NCBI GenBank assembly: GCA_021647785.1
Contig: JAKIUC010000014.1
Coordinates: 1 to 64,000 of the forward strand
Reading direction: 5' to 3'
From: Melioribacteraceae bacterium
GTDB lineage: Bacteria; Bacteroidota; Ignavibacteria; Ignavibacteriales; Melioribacteraceae
Length of the DNA stretch: 64,000 nt
The notes under the pieces are model-generated. The model had not been told where the DNA came from, did not search any database, and worked only from the letters and a program-made list of their open reading frames with translations. Made by a program: the position numbers and the translations under genes. Positions within the stretch are counted from its first letter, which is position 1. The number at the start of each line of letters is the position of its first letter. This document shows, in pieces, positions 1 to 8,398 of the stretch.

Positions 1-111
1 TTTACTTAATTTATGTAAATGCTAATTCTAAAATAACGCAGATAGGTTATCTATATACTCAATTGTGGACAGTTTACACTTGAGTTTTAACATAACAATG
101 ACAAGATTGAC

Positions 112-129
112 CTTTTAATAGTGGACTCA
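112..129. repeat. single copy of a palindrome arm
   Basis: The sequence here, reading AATAGTGGACTC at its core, resembles the right arm of the inverted-repeat element at 34832-34950. No partner arm is evident in the 1-111 stretch, so this may be a degraded or truncated copy. Nothing else was recognised in bases 1-132. Confidence 0.3.
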
Positions 130-132
130 TTA

Positions 133-678
133 TTAAATTACAATTTCAAATTTACAATCTTTAATTTCACTAACCGCTTCCAATGGAGTTTTACTTTTTA
201 CATCTCGTGCTTTTAAACTCATGCCACCCTTTATTGTTATTGCTGAATTTTCAAACGAAATATTTTCAATCTCAAATCTCATAGCAAAAGAAGTTAAATC
301 CCAAGTTCTCTTGCCTTTTTTTACAAATAGCTCTCCATCAGTAGCATTGTTATTCATTCTAAAACGAAGTTCTTCTTTTTTATCTTTTCTATTATTTATT
401 ACATTTAATAAAAAAGCATCGTACATACTTAAGTCTTTATCATCAGTAGAAAGTTTCTTAAATTCCCATTCTAAACTGAATAATTGTTGAATATCTTCAG
501 TATTCCTTTCTGCTCTAATACTGATTAGAACTTTATTCTCTTTTCGTAAAGAGACAACTTTAATTGGAAGTTCAATTTTTTCATCATTAAATATTAATGA
601 GATTTTTCCTTTGTAATTTTCTTGTGCAGAAACTATTGAACTAAATAGCAGCAATGCTGCAAAGATAATATTTATCAT
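133..678 (-). CDS. secreted protein of unknown function, last gene of the ECF sigma operon
   Basis: I do not recognise this 181-residue protein. Residues 1-18 form a typical signal peptide ending in a small-residue site before Gln (SIVSAQ), so it is likely exported. The rest is polar, alternates charged and hydrophobic residues as beta-rich periplasmic proteins do, and has no second membrane segment. Its start overlaps the end of the upstream gene by four bases (ATGA type), so the two are probably translationally coupled. Position at the end of a sigma/anti-sigma operon suggests an envelope-related role; that is inference. Confidence 0.6.
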   Translation of the reverse strand: MINIIFAALLLFSSIVSAQENYKGKISLIFNDEKIELPIKVVSLRKENKVLISIRAERNTEDIQQLFSLEWEFKKLSTDDKDLSMYDAFLLNVINNRKDKKEELRFRMNNNATDGELFVKKGKRTWDLTSFAMRFEIENISFENSAITIKGGMSLKARDVKSKTPLEAVSEIKDCKFEIVI

Positions 679-1970
679 TTTTGTACCTCTTCGTATGAGA
701 TTGTAATATTAATAAATTCATTTATAAATCTTTCATAATCTGAATAACCATAAATTTCGTACCCTTCACCACCGCGGCTAAAAAATGCACTCCAATTTTC
801 ATTGGGAAATCTGAACATAAAACTAGAATTATAACGGTTTGTATTAATATTATTAGTTTTATCTTTAATTAATTTAATTTTAACTCTTTTATTAATCGGA
901 CTCCATCTTGCAATTCCATCTTCTAAATTTATCTTTTCAATACTTATATACAAATCAGCTACAAGTGAATCATCCTCCAAAAAAATTGGGACAAAATAAA
1001 AATTATATGTTGAGTTAAATATTTCTGGCATTGTTTCATATTTTTTATATTTATCCATCTTTTCATTGTTATAAATTTTAAATGGAGTATTGGCTTGGAC
1101 GTGATAAATATTGTTTCGTAAAACTATTTGTTCAGAATTAAATTTAACTCCCTCATATTTTTCAACATCAACATACACAATGTTACTTTCTGTTTCCCCT
1201 TTTGGCGAGAATAAAATAGTATTATATAAAATTGGATTTGTTAATTTTAATGACTTTGCAAAAAACAAATCAAGTTTTAATTTTTTGTCTATCTTTTTAC
1301 ACTCATTCGTTTTTGATTTAATAGCAGTAAACAGTTTTCTGTTTTCTATCTTAAGTATATCTTGCTGAATATTAGTTTTGCTAAGTTCTATTGTAAATTG
1401 ATATCCACTTAATTTATCATTCATAAGCACTAATTGTACTTCCTTATTTAATGGAACACGAATTAACTTATTATATAAATTTATTTTTGCATTCCAATTA
1501 AAATAATCTGTCTGATTATTATCAAAGTCATACACCACATATTTAATAAACAGACTTGCAGTATCATCTTTTTCATTATCAAACTCTGGCATAATTCTAA
1601 ATGATAAAACTTTATCTGCATCAAAGTCATTTGAAAAAACCTCTAAATCACCACCGGAAAATTTATTTTTAGTTAACTCTTCTCTATTTTTTTTCGACTC
1701 ATAAATTGTTCCCATTCCTGTAAAATCAAGAAAATTAAAAGAACCCTCTTTCATTCCTCCCTGAATCCTATCCATAAAATTTGGGAACACTATGTAACCT
1801 TCATAAAATTCTTCCAAACCCCCACTTGCATAAAGTACAATTTCTCTTTTATCATCTGATGATGTTGCTTTAATGCTCATTCTTAACTTAGTATTTTGAG
1901 CAGCAGAAATTCCACTTAGTAAAATAATTAATAACAATCCGTTAATTATTTTGTTTGATAATAAATTCAT
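675..1970 (-). CDS. secreted protein of unknown function in the ECF sigma operon
   Basis: A protein of about 431 residues with an N-terminal signal peptide (hydrophobic stretch followed by GISAAQ). I chose the ATG at 1970, one base after the stop of the anti-sigma-like gene, over the TTG at 1982. TTGGA just upstream of the ATG can act as ribosome-binding site. No catalytic motif or known domain was recognised; the body is rich in Lys, Asn and aromatic residues and looks like a beta-rich exported protein. It is coupled to its neighbours on both sides, so it is probably made together with them under sigma-factor control. Confidence 0.6.
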   Translation of the reverse strand: MNLLSNKIINGLLLIILLSGISAAQNTKLRMSIKATSSDDKREIVLYASGGLEEFYEGYIVFPNFMDRIQGGMKEGSFNFLDFTGMGTIYESKKNREELTKNKFSGGDLEVFSNDFDADKVLSFRIMPEFDNEKDDTASLFIKYVVYDFDNNQTDYFNWNAKINLYNKLIRVPLNKEVQLVLMNDKLSGYQFTIELSKTNIQQDILKIENRKLFTAIKSKTNECKKIDKKLKLDLFFAKSLKLTNPILYNTILFSPKGETESNIVYVDVEKYEGVKFNSEQIVLRNNIYHVQANTPFKIYNNEKMDKYKKYETMPEIFNSTYNFYFVPIFLEDDSLVADLYISIEKINLEDGIARWSPINKRVKIKLIKDKTNNINTNRYNSSFMFRFPNENWSAFFSRGGEGYEIYGYSDYERFINEFINITISYEEVQK

Positions 1971-1971
1971 A

Positions 1972-2595
1972 TTAATTTCCAATTATTTGTCCACCGAGAA
2001 AATCATTTTTTGTTATTTCAATAATTTGAATATTCTGAAGTGATGCCAACATTCTACCTTGATTTACTGGAGAATAGTTTTTTCCATTCTTGTTTATTGC
2101 TGATTGCAGTATAGTAGATTTATTATCTCGTCCATTTTGTTTTGCAACTTTAGAAGTTTTTAGCTGTTGCGTTCCAATATAGAGTTGATGATTTATTTTA
2201 ATTAAATCTGTTTGCCTTTTTAACACATCACTATAATTTTCTTGCAGTTCAATCATCTCAGTCTGTAGATTTTGATATTTTATTAAGAATGGATTTTCTT
2301 TGAACTGATTAAATAAAAATAAAAAACCAAATAGAATAGCAGCTGCAGTAGAAAAATAAAACATTGCTTTTTGCTTTCTCTCTTTTTTATTCTGTGTAGC
2401 TTTACCAATAGTAACTACTTTCGTATTATTCATTCCAGAATAGAAAGATTTTATTTCTTTTTTTATTTCAATGAAATCAGATAGTACTTCTCTTCCCGCT
2501 TCATTTTCAGCAAGAAATAAAAAAAGTTCTTTCTGCTCGCTTTCTGATAATTCATTATCAACAAATTGACTAATTTTGAATTCGTAGTCTTTCAT
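1972..2595 (-). CDS. anti-sigma-factor-like single-pass membrane protein
   Basis: The first 50 residues (FVDNELSESEQKELFLFL and onward) look like the cytoplasmic domain of Bacteroidota anti-sigma factors, but the His-Cys-Cys zinc ligands of classical zf-HC2 domains are absent. A single membrane helix lies at about residues 78-96. The segment after it, roughly residues 100-135, has the heptad look of a coiled coil and would lie outside the membrane. The start overlaps the ECF sigma gene by four bases. It probably holds the sigma factor at the membrane until an envelope signal arrives; this is inferred from architecture and position. Confidence 0.7.
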   Translation of the reverse strand: MKDYEFKISQFVDNELSESEQKELFLFLAENEAGREVLSDFIEIKKEIKSFYSGMNNTKVVTIGKATQNKKERKQKAMFYFSTAAAILFGFLFLFNQFKENPFLIKYQNLQTEMIELQENYSDVLKRQTDLIKINHQLYIGTQQLKTSKVAKQNGRDNKSTILQSAINKNGKNYSPVNQGRMLASLQNIQIIEITKNDFLGGQIIGN

Positions 2596-3098
2596 TTTAA
2601 TATCTCTCTTAATTTTTTTCTAGCACGGAAAATTTTAATTTTTACATTTTCAAGCGATTGGTCTGTATGTTCAGCAATTTCTTTGTAAGAATAACTTTCG
2701 TACTCTCTTAAAAATATTAGTTCGTTGTCTTCTGAATTTAATTGCAATAACGCTTCTTTTATTGAAATTTCTGTGTCGTAATCTACTTCATAAGTTTTAT
2801 TTATAACTTGCTCTTCAAAGTTAAAATTTTTGAATCCTTTACTCTTAATTCTGTTATAGCAGTAATTACGTGTTAAAACCAATAGCCAAGTTTTGTAGCT
2901 GGAATTTCTTTGGAATGTACTTTCGCTCTCTATATATTTTACAAAAACTTCTTGAACAGCATCCTTAGCTTCATCATTATTTTTTAGAATACTGAATGAA
3001 TATTTGAAGATATCATTTGAATATTTTTCATAAAGTTCTGGAAGCGATATTTTTTCATTTAATTCTTTCAGAGTTGTGCTTTTTATTGGTTTCAACAA
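2592..3098 (-). CDS. ECF-family RNA polymerase sigma factor
   Basis: This 168-residue protein has the two-domain layout of extracytoplasmic-function sigma-70 factors. Sigma region 2 lies near residues 20-90 (YSNDIFKYSFSIL, DAVQEVFVKY, TWLLVLTRNYCYNRI). Region 4 lies near residues 110-166 with a helix-turn-helix (YSYKEIAEHTDQSLENVKIK). Length is usual for the family. It is first in a four-gene operon with the anti-sigma-like gene and two secreted proteins, and the 106-base gap 3099-3204 must carry its promoter. Such operons usually autoregulate; the target genes cannot be read from this window. Confidence 0.9.
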   Translation of the reverse strand: MLKPIKSTTLKELNEKISLPELYEKYSNDIFKYSFSILKNNDEAKDAVQEVFVKYIESESTFQRNSSYKTWLLVLTRNYCYNRIKSKGFKNFNFEEQVINKTYEVDYDTEISIKEALLQLNSEDNELIFLREYESYSYKEIAEHTDQSLENVKIKIFRARKKLREILK

Positions 3099-3204
3099 AT
3101 AGACAAATTAGTTGAGGGAAAGTTACAAATCGGTGAATTATTATTTCAGATTTAGGGTACAATCAAATTTGAAGAATTTTACATCATTGATTATCTAATA
3201 TTAC

Positions 3205-3609
3205 TTATATCCATGTAACATTTACCTTATCTGAAATAGATTCAAACTCCTTATCACCAGTAACAAGATTGGCTTTTTTATTTATTGCAAGCGATACAGC
3301 AAATGCATCTGCATACGACATTTTGTAAAAAGCTTTAATCTCAGCAGACTCCAGTGTGCTTGTTTTACTTACATCAACAATTGTGATAGGATATCTTTCA
3401 ATGGTTTTTAAATATAACTCTGCAGCACGTTTATCTTGTTCCCTAAGAACTGTGTAATAAACTTCACCCCAATTGATAACACTCATAAATATTTCAACTT
3501 TGTTGTTAATTCCACTCTTTAGAATTTCGGCAACTATTTTTGCTCCCCTTTCCCCCTCGATATAACTGAACAAAGCATATGAATCCAAAACGTACTTTTT
3601 GCTTTTCAC
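3205..3609 (-). CDS. PIN-domain ribonuclease toxin (VapC-type)
   Basis: A 134-residue PIN domain. The acidic metal-binding residues are visible: Asp9 in LDSYALF, the Glu in INWGEVYY, the Asp in MSYADAF and the Asp in TGDKEF. VapC toxins cut tRNA or rRNA and are held inactive by the antitoxin made from the same operon. The gene overlaps the AbrB-type antitoxin gene by four bases, antitoxin first, which is the normal order. The domain is complete, so the toxin is probably active. The specific RNA target is unknown. Confidence 0.88.
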   Translation of the reverse strand: MKSKKYVLDSYALFSYIEGERGAKIVAEILKSGINNKVEIFMSVINWGEVYYTVLREQDKRAAELYLKTIERYPITIVDVSKTSTLESAEIKAFYKMSYADAFAVSLAINKKANLVTGDKEFESISDKVNVTWI

Positions 3610-3836
3610 AATTCCCTCTCAATTTTCTTCTCTCGCATAAATGTCTTTAACAACTCTCCTTTTGTACCAAGAAATCCAATATTATTATCAATAGCTTCCT
3701 CAGTAATAGGAAATAATTTTATTTCACCATCTTCTTCTATGAATTGTATTTTTGTGCCAATTTTTATCCCGAACTTTTTTCTGAACTTTGCTGGTATTAC
3801 AACTTGACCTTTGGTTGTTACAACTACTGTGTTCAT
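3606..3836 (-). CDS. AbrB/SpoVT-family antitoxin (VapB-type)
   Basis: A 76-residue protein whose first 45 residues form a swapped-hairpin AbrB DNA-binding domain (VTTKGQVVIPAKFRKKFGI). The C-terminal part (about 50-76) is charged and should wrap the PIN toxin encoded directly downstream. Antitoxins of this kind bind their own promoter; an inverted repeat at 3856-3881, just upstream of the start, is the obvious operator candidate. Confidence 0.88.
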   Translation of the reverse strand: MNTVVVTTKGQVVIPAKFRKKFGIKIGTKIQFIEEDGEIKLFPITEEAIDNNIGFLGTKGELLKTFMREKKIEREL

Positions 3837-3855
3837 CTCATACTCCTCTTGCTAT

Positions 3856-3881
3856 GTAATACTAATATACAAATGTATTAC
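3856..3881. promoter_or_regulatory. inverted repeat, likely VapB/VapBC operator
   Basis: GTAATAC (3856-3862) and GTATTAC (3875-3881) are exact reverse complements separated by 12 bases, about 20 bases upstream of the antitoxin start codon. This is the place where an AbrB-type antitoxin would bind to autoregulate. The role is inferred from symmetry and position. Confidence 0.5.
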
Positions 3882-4039
3882 TTATAGTGCAATGGAATAA
3901 TTGTGATACTTTCTCACACTATTCAATTTATTTTATAAAAGAGTTTCAGTTTAAGTATTCAGCACCCAGAAATTCTTACGAGACAATGCCAATACATTAT
4001 TGACACAACATTAGTGTGGCTCCAAGGGTTATGAATGTT

Positions 4040-4501
4040 TCATATTCTCTTATTCTTAACAGCATTTTTTAATATCGATTTTACAATAATTTTATGAAAG
4101 GGTAAAACAGCAATCATATAAATTTTACCAAAAATATTGTTGTACTGCACAACAGTAGTTACAGTTACCTCGTTGTTTTGCTTTAATACAGATACCCTAA
4201 AGTTTAGATGGTCGTCATCTTCACCTGCAATAATTTCATTCTCTGTAATTTCGTAGATCTTAAATAATCCTACTTTTGAACCTACCCTTACATTTTCTTT
4301 GGTTATTTTTGTAGCTCCTTTGTTATTATCTAATCCAAATACTCCAACTATCTTATTCCGCAATGCAAGAAGGCTATTAATCCACTTGGGGCTATGAGCA
4401 AAGATGCCGATGTAGATATCTTCAATTGAACTATTGGTATCTGAAAGTACTGCCTTGTAAGCATCCTTATAATCTATATTTGATAAGACTACATTACTCA
4501 T
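4040..4501 (-). CDS. DUF2867 family protein
   Basis: A 153-residue protein matching my memory of the DUF2867 family: SPKWINSLLALRNKIV near the N-terminus, the GEDDDHLNFRVSVL segment in the middle, and FGKIYMIAVLPFHKIIV near the C-terminus. No enzymatic function is established for the family as far as I know. It is divergent from a TetR-type regulator starting at 4622, with paired direct repeats between them, so it is probably that regulator's target. Confidence 0.75.
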   Translation of the reverse strand: MSNVVLSNIDYKDAYKAVLSDTNSSIEDIYIGIFAHSPKWINSLLALRNKIVGVFGLDNNKGATKITKENVRVGSKVGLFKIYEITENEIIAGEDDDHLNFRVSVLKQNNEVTVTTVVQYNNIFGKIYMIAVLPFHKIIVKSILKNAVKNKRI

Positions 4502-4557
4502 ACTTGCTCCAACAATGATTGCTCAAAATATTTTACAGTATAGTTACTCTTATTCTT

Positions 4558-4604
4558 TAGGTCAAAGTTACTAATATTATTTTATTAGGTCAAGTTTACT
4601 AAAA
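4558..4604. promoter_or_regulatory. pair of direct repeats between DUF2867 and TetR genes
   Basis: TAGGTCAAAGTTACTAAT at 4558-4575 is repeated with few changes at 4586-4604 (TAGGTCAAGTTTACTAAAA), 28 bases apart start to start. The block lies in the shared upstream region of the two divergent genes. Tandem sites at this spacing suggest two regulator dimers on the same DNA face or nearly so. The TetR-family protein at 4622 is the likely ligand, by position only. Confidence 0.45.
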
Positions 4605-4621
4605 TTATTTATATTGAGAGT

Positions 4622-5236
4622 ATGATTAAAACAAAAGAGAAAATATTAAATAGTTCTCTAAAATTATTTAATAAATATGGATTAGCCAAAGTAACATTGC
4701 GAACTATTGCTAAGGAAGTGGGAATTAGTCAGGGCAACCTAAATTATCATTTCAAAAAACGTGATGAAATTATAGAGGCTTTATATTTTCAATTAGTAAA
4801 AAACATTGATAAAAGTATGGTTGAAATTAAACCGAAAGAGATAAACTTAAAACTGTTATTAGACTTAATAAAATCTATAATGGTTTACTTTTATACCTAC
4901 CGCTTTTTCTTGCTTGATTTTGTGCAAATTATAAAAGAGAATAAAGTAATTAAAAAACACTATTTAGAATTATCTGAATTAAGAGAAAACCAATTTTTGG
5001 AAATGATAACAATTTTAAAAGTAAAAAAAATAATGTGGGAAGAGAAATTACCAAACGAACATAACTACTTATGCAAGCGACTGCAAATATTAAGTGATTT
5101 TTGGATTTCTTCTGCAGAAATAGAGAGTACACAGATTTCTATAAAAACAATTTCCAAATATTCCGATATCATCATTCAAGAAATTTATCCTTACCTAACC
5201 GCAAAAGGGAAAAAAGAATTTCATTCATTGCAGTAG
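4622..5236 (+). CDS. TetR/AcrR-family transcriptional regulator
   Basis: A 204-residue regulator with an N-terminal helix-turn-helix at about residues 20-50 (TLRTIAKEVGISQGNLNYHF). This is the signature of the TetR DNA-binding domain, followed by a helical ligand-binding domain with no recognisable specificity. It is divergent from DUF2867 and shares its upstream region. The gene downstream (5251-6303) is on the other strand and converges with it. Confidence 0.88.
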   Translation: MIKTKEKILNSSLKLFNKYGLAKVTLRTIAKEVGISQGNLNYHFKKRDEIIEALYFQLVKNIDKSMVEIKPKEINLKLLLDLIKSIMVYFYTYRFFLLDFVQIIKENKVIKKHYLELSELRENQFLEMITILKVKKIMWEEKLPNEHNYLCKRLQILSDFWISSAEIESTQISIKTISKYSDIIIQEIYPYLTAKGKKEFHSLQ

Positions 5237-5250
5237 AGTTTGGTTCTATT

Positions 5251-6303
5251 TCAAACCAATCCATCTCTAATTATCTGCTCTGCGTGGTCTAAAACTGTTT
5301 CCTCTATTGGGCGGTACGAAACTCCCAATTCATTTATGCTTTTACTGTTGTCAAATTTGAGAGGTAATCCCATATTGAGTTTTATCTGCTTCCACGAAAA
5401 TCCTTGCATTGGTCCAAAGAGATAAAGCATAATTTTAGGAAGTTTCATTTTAGGTATCTTATATTTCGCAGAATATTTCTTCTTCAAAAATGATGCAAGC
5501 TCTAACATATTTGCAGAGCCAGCGGTTGCAATGTATCTCCCTTCTGCTTTCGGGTTAAATGCAGCAGCAATATGAACATTCGCTAAATCTCTAATATCTA
5601 CAATGCCAAGTGTTAAATCGGGAACGCCTGTTTTATATTTTCCATTTAACATTGAAATCATAAAGTCGATACTTGCTGAATCTCTTCTTCTTGTTAATGA
5701 TGGACCCAACACAAAGCCCGGATGTACAGTAACCAAATCAAATTGGTCTTGTGTTTCTACAATTTTCCATGCCTCCTTTTCTGCAAGCACTTTAGAATAT
5801 GAATAAGGCTTATGCGTTTCGCTACTTGTTGTGTTCCAATCTTTATCGGTGAAAATTCCGTTCTCGGTCTCTTTCATATCAGCAGCATCTCCGTGCATTG
5901 AAACAACACTTGCTGTAAGTACAATTCTCTTAACAGATTGATTTTCTTTTGCACTGTTTAACACATTGCGAGTTCCATCTAATGCAGGTTCAATTAGTTC
6001 TTGTTGTGCATTTTTAATCCCGGATATTTTAAAAGGTGATGCTGTATGAAAAACCAATTCGCAATCTTTCATTGCTTCTTTAAATGAACCCATTTTTAAA
6101 AGATCGGCTTCAAAAATTGTTAATTTTCCAGTAGAGTTTTCAGCGATATCAATTAAGTGTTTATACTTTTCGCTGTTACTTTTGTCTCTTACTGTAGCTC
6201 GCACATCTAAGCCTTTTTCTAATAAATATTTAATTATCCACGATGCAATGTAACCTGTACCGCCTGTTATTAGAATCGGTTTTTGTTGATTTATCTCTTG
6301 CAT
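5251..6303 (-). CDS. NAD(P)-dependent epimerase/reductase of the extended SDR family
   Basis: A 350-residue Rossmann-fold enzyme. The dinucleotide-binding loop GGTGYIASW lies at residues 14-22 and the catalytic Tyr-x-x-x-Lys (YSYSK) near residue 168. The sequence style, with RATVRD after beta-2 and FHTASPF after beta-4, is that of dihydroflavonol-4-reductase-like SDRs, which reduce a carbonyl with NADPH; the substrate here is unknown. A good ribosome-binding site (TAGGAGATAAA) supports the start. It lies 11 bases behind the metallo-beta-lactamase-fold lipoprotein and should be cotranscribed with it and the TetR gene upstream. Confidence 0.85.
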   Translation of the reverse strand: MQEINQQKPILITGGTGYIASWIIKYLLEKGLDVRATVRDKSNSEKYKHLIDIAENSTGKLTIFEADLLKMGSFKEAMKDCELVFHTASPFKISGIKNAQQELIEPALDGTRNVLNSAKENQSVKRIVLTASVVSMHGDAADMKETENGIFTDKDWNTTSSETHKPYSYSKVLAEKEAWKIVETQDQFDLVTVHPGFVLGPSLTRRRDSASIDFMISMLNGKYKTGVPDLTLGIVDIRDLANVHIAAAFNPKAEGRYIATAGSANMLELASFLKKKYSAKYKIPKMKLPKIMLYLFGPMQGFSWKQIKLNMGLPLKFDNSKSINELGVSYRPIEETVLDHAEQIIRDGLV

Positions 6304-6314
6304 TTTATCTCCTA

Positions 6315-7478
6315 TTATTTTTCATTAAGGGCTATATTATTTTCGAGCTCACTACAATTTTCACTCTCTGTAGGAATTTTATGCCACCATTTCATTGATG
6401 GTGCAACACTATTTTTATTTATAATTTCACCAGCTTTAGGAATTATAAAGTTAATGTTTGCTTTTTTACTTGCAACTATCAAACGTTCTGCCGGTTCTGT
6501 CCAACTATGTAAAGCTAAATCGAAAGTACCCCAATGTATTGGGAGTAGCATATCACCATTTAAATTTATATGTGCTTCCACTGCTTCTTCCGGATTCAAA
6601 TGTATAAATGGCCAATTTTCTCCATACGCCCCAATTGGTAAAATTGTAATATCAAACGGTCCATATTTTTCACCAATATCTTTGAACCCTGGAAAGATTC
6701 CTGTATCTCCACCAAAATAGAGACTTCTCTTTTCTCCTTTAATTACCCAAGATGCCCATAAAGTTTTATTTCTATCCAACAATCCACGTCCCGAAAAATG
6801 CCTTGCTGGAGTACAAATTATTTCGATAGAATTGTCTAATTGAAATTTTTCCCACCAATTCCTTTCAATAATTTTTTGCGAATTAATTCCCCATTTTTCA
6901 AGATGAGCACCAATACCTAATGGAACAACAAAATACTTCGTCTTTCCATCCAACTCTTTTATACTTGCTGCATCAAGATGATCATAATGATCGTGTGATA
7001 TTATTATGGCATCTAATTCTGGTAATTCTTCAATTGAAATTGGCGGTTCAAAAAATCTCTTTGGTCCAACAAATGAAAATGGTGAAACTCTTTTACTGAA
7101 CACAGGGTCAGTTAAAATAATTGAGTCATCAATTTTTATTAATATTGTTGCATGTCCCAACCAAACAGCATTAATCTCTTCACTTTCCAGTAACATAAAT
7201 TTATCGATATCCAATTCTTCCGTTACTGGAGTTCTAATGGGAGTTCTAAATTTTGACCCATCTATCATAAATTTCCATGCTGTATTCAGATATGAACCTG
7301 GCATTGTTACTGTTGGAATAGTATTTACAAATATCCCATCTTTATAATTTTTTGATTTTTTTATTTGTGTTAGTCTGTCGCCAGATGCTGATGCACCAAA
7401 GGAGGAGCAGGAGGTTATAGCTATTGTTCCCATAATTATAAATCCCAAAACAGTTGATAAATATTTTCTCTTTTTCAT
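6315..7478 (-). CDS. metallo-beta-lactamase-fold lipoprotein, NAPE-PLD/UlaG-like
   Basis: A 387-residue protein with an N-terminal lipoprotein signal (hydrophobic stretch ending ITSC), so it is probably anchored in the envelope. The zinc-binding HDHYDHLD motif lies near residue 163, with further ligand-type residues in ARHFSGRG, GGDTGIF and LLPIHWGTFDL. This pattern belongs to the MBL-fold branch related to N-acyl-phosphatidylethanolamine phospholipase D and UlaG lactonase. The substrate is not determinable from sequence. It sits between a TetR gene and an SDR reductase, with a perfect palindromic operator in front. Confidence 0.85.
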   Translation of the reverse strand: MKKRKYLSTVLGFIIMGTIAITSCSSFGASASGDRLTQIKKSKNYKDGIFVNTIPTVTMPGSYLNTAWKFMIDGSKFRTPIRTPVTEELDIDKFMLLESEEINAVWLGHATILIKIDDSIILTDPVFSKRVSPFSFVGPKRFFEPPISIEELPELDAIIISHDHYDHLDAASIKELDGKTKYFVVPLGIGAHLEKWGINSQKIIERNWWEKFQLDNSIEIICTPARHFSGRGLLDRNKTLWASWVIKGEKRSLYFGGDTGIFPGFKDIGEKYGPFDITILPIGAYGENWPFIHLNPEEAVEAHINLNGDMLLPIHWGTFDLALHSWTEPAERLIVASKKANINFIIPKAGEIINKNSVAPSMKWWHKIPTESENCSELENNIALNEK

Positions 7479-7512
7479 ATTTTTCTCATCTTTTTATCTT
7501 CACAATACAAAA

Positions 7513-7530
7513 GGAATGAATATTCATTCC
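7513..7530. promoter_or_regulatory. 18-bp perfect palindrome, likely TetR operator
   Basis: GGAATGAATATTCATTCC is a perfect 18-bp palindrome between the TetR gene and the MBL-fold lipoprotein gene, about 35 bases upstream of the latter's start. A near-identical half-site pair occurs upstream of the TetR gene at 8121-8138. Two matching sites flanking a TetR gene strongly suggest its own operators. Confidence 0.65.
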
Positions 7531-7547
7531 TTTGATTGATAAAATTT

Positions 7548-8108
7548 TTATTTTTTCAGTGCATCCCAACACATATTTACGGCAATTTCAATATTCTCAT
7601 CATTTAGATTTATCATTCCATTGCTATGTTTTTTTGCTAATGCTACAGCAGTTTCAAAAGTAAATATTGCAATTATATCAATTGGAACATCTTTGATGAC
7701 TTCTTGGGTAATTGCTTCATTAATAAAATTCGCAACTTTCGAAAAATATTTTTTGTGAATTTCCTCCATAGTGTGATCACAAAAGGGAGAGTTGGTATAT
7801 TGCTCCATATATGCTGTTTTTTGAGGATTATCAATAGAATAATGAACCATATTCTTCCACAAATTATGGAACCTTCCCCGAAATGATAAAGTAGAATCAT
7901 AGTTTGCAAGTAGTACTTCACTAAACTCAATTTTTAATTCTACATATAATTTCGAAAGTAAATCTTCTTTGTTTTCAAAATATCTGTATATAGTACCTGC
8001 ACCAACTTTGGCAATGTCTGCAACCATCTGCATTGATGTTCCGTGAAATCCCCTTTCGGAAATTAATTTTAGTGTAGCTTCTAATATTGCGGTTCTTTTA
8101 TCTTTCAT
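7548..8108 (-). CDS. TetR/AcrR-family transcriptional regulator
   Basis: A 186-residue TetR regulator with a clear N-terminal helix-turn-helix near residues 20-50 (TSMQMVADIAKVGAGTIYRY, then FENKEDLL). The C-terminal domain is helical and of unknown ligand. Matching palindromes lie just upstream of its start (8121-8138) and just downstream of its stop (7513-7530). This predicts autoregulation plus repression of the MBL-fold lipoprotein and SDR genes that follow on the same strand. Confidence 0.9.
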   Translation of the reverse strand: MKDKRTAILEATLKLISERGFHGTSMQMVADIAKVGAGTIYRYFENKEDLLSKLYVELKIEFSEVLLANYDSTLSFRGRFHNLWKNMVHYSIDNPQKTAYMEQYTNSPFCDHTMEEIHKKYFSKVANFINEAITQEVIKDVPIDIIAIFTFETAVALAKKHSNGMINLNDENIEIAVNMCWDALKK

Positions 8109-8120
8109 AAACTATATTAA

Positions 8121-8138
8121 AGAATGAATGTTCATTCC
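8121..8138. promoter_or_regulatory. palindromic operator upstream of TetR gene
   Basis: AGAATGAATGTTCATTCC contains GAATGAA and TTCATTC arms around TG, the same half-sites as the palindrome at 7513-7530. It lies 13 bases upstream of the TetR start codon, a usual position for autorepression. Confidence 0.6.
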
Positions 8139-8219
8139 GAAATTTACTCTAAGTTATTTTTATTTGCAACTTTAAAATTTTTTATATGAAAATGGTGTTA
8201 ATCTTTTCGGAAATAGACT

Positions 8220-8300
8220 AATCCTTCTTTTAGAAGGCTCTGTCCGTGGAACTCTCACAGACAAAGGCTTCTTTTAATCTTATCAGTTTTCAAACTGATT
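8220..8300. repeat. palindromic intergenic block with dispersed CTCTGT...ACAGAC motif
   Basis: The 290-base gap between the TetR gene and adenosine deaminase contains two structures. The first is an imperfect inverted repeat around 8225-8276 (TTAGAAGG... and ...GGCTTCTTTT) whose core 8238-8262 runs from CTCTGT to ACTCTCACAGAC; relatives of this core occur at 32241, 37435, 44513 and 49266. The second is an exact 8-bp hairpin, ATCAGTTT and AAACTGAT, at about 8281-8298. Neither is followed by a clear T-tract. Confidence 0.45.
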
Positions 8301-8398
8301 CTTATCACTACTTTTACAAATTCAACTCAATTTTCACTTCCTCATTGCAATTCCTTATCAAAAAGAATATTTTTTGATATTAAAAAACTGAGGATAAA

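Noticed and set aside
6283-6720. 145-codon plus-strand frame
   Set aside because: It lies opposite the well-supported MBL-fold lipoprotein gene and has no recognisable domain.
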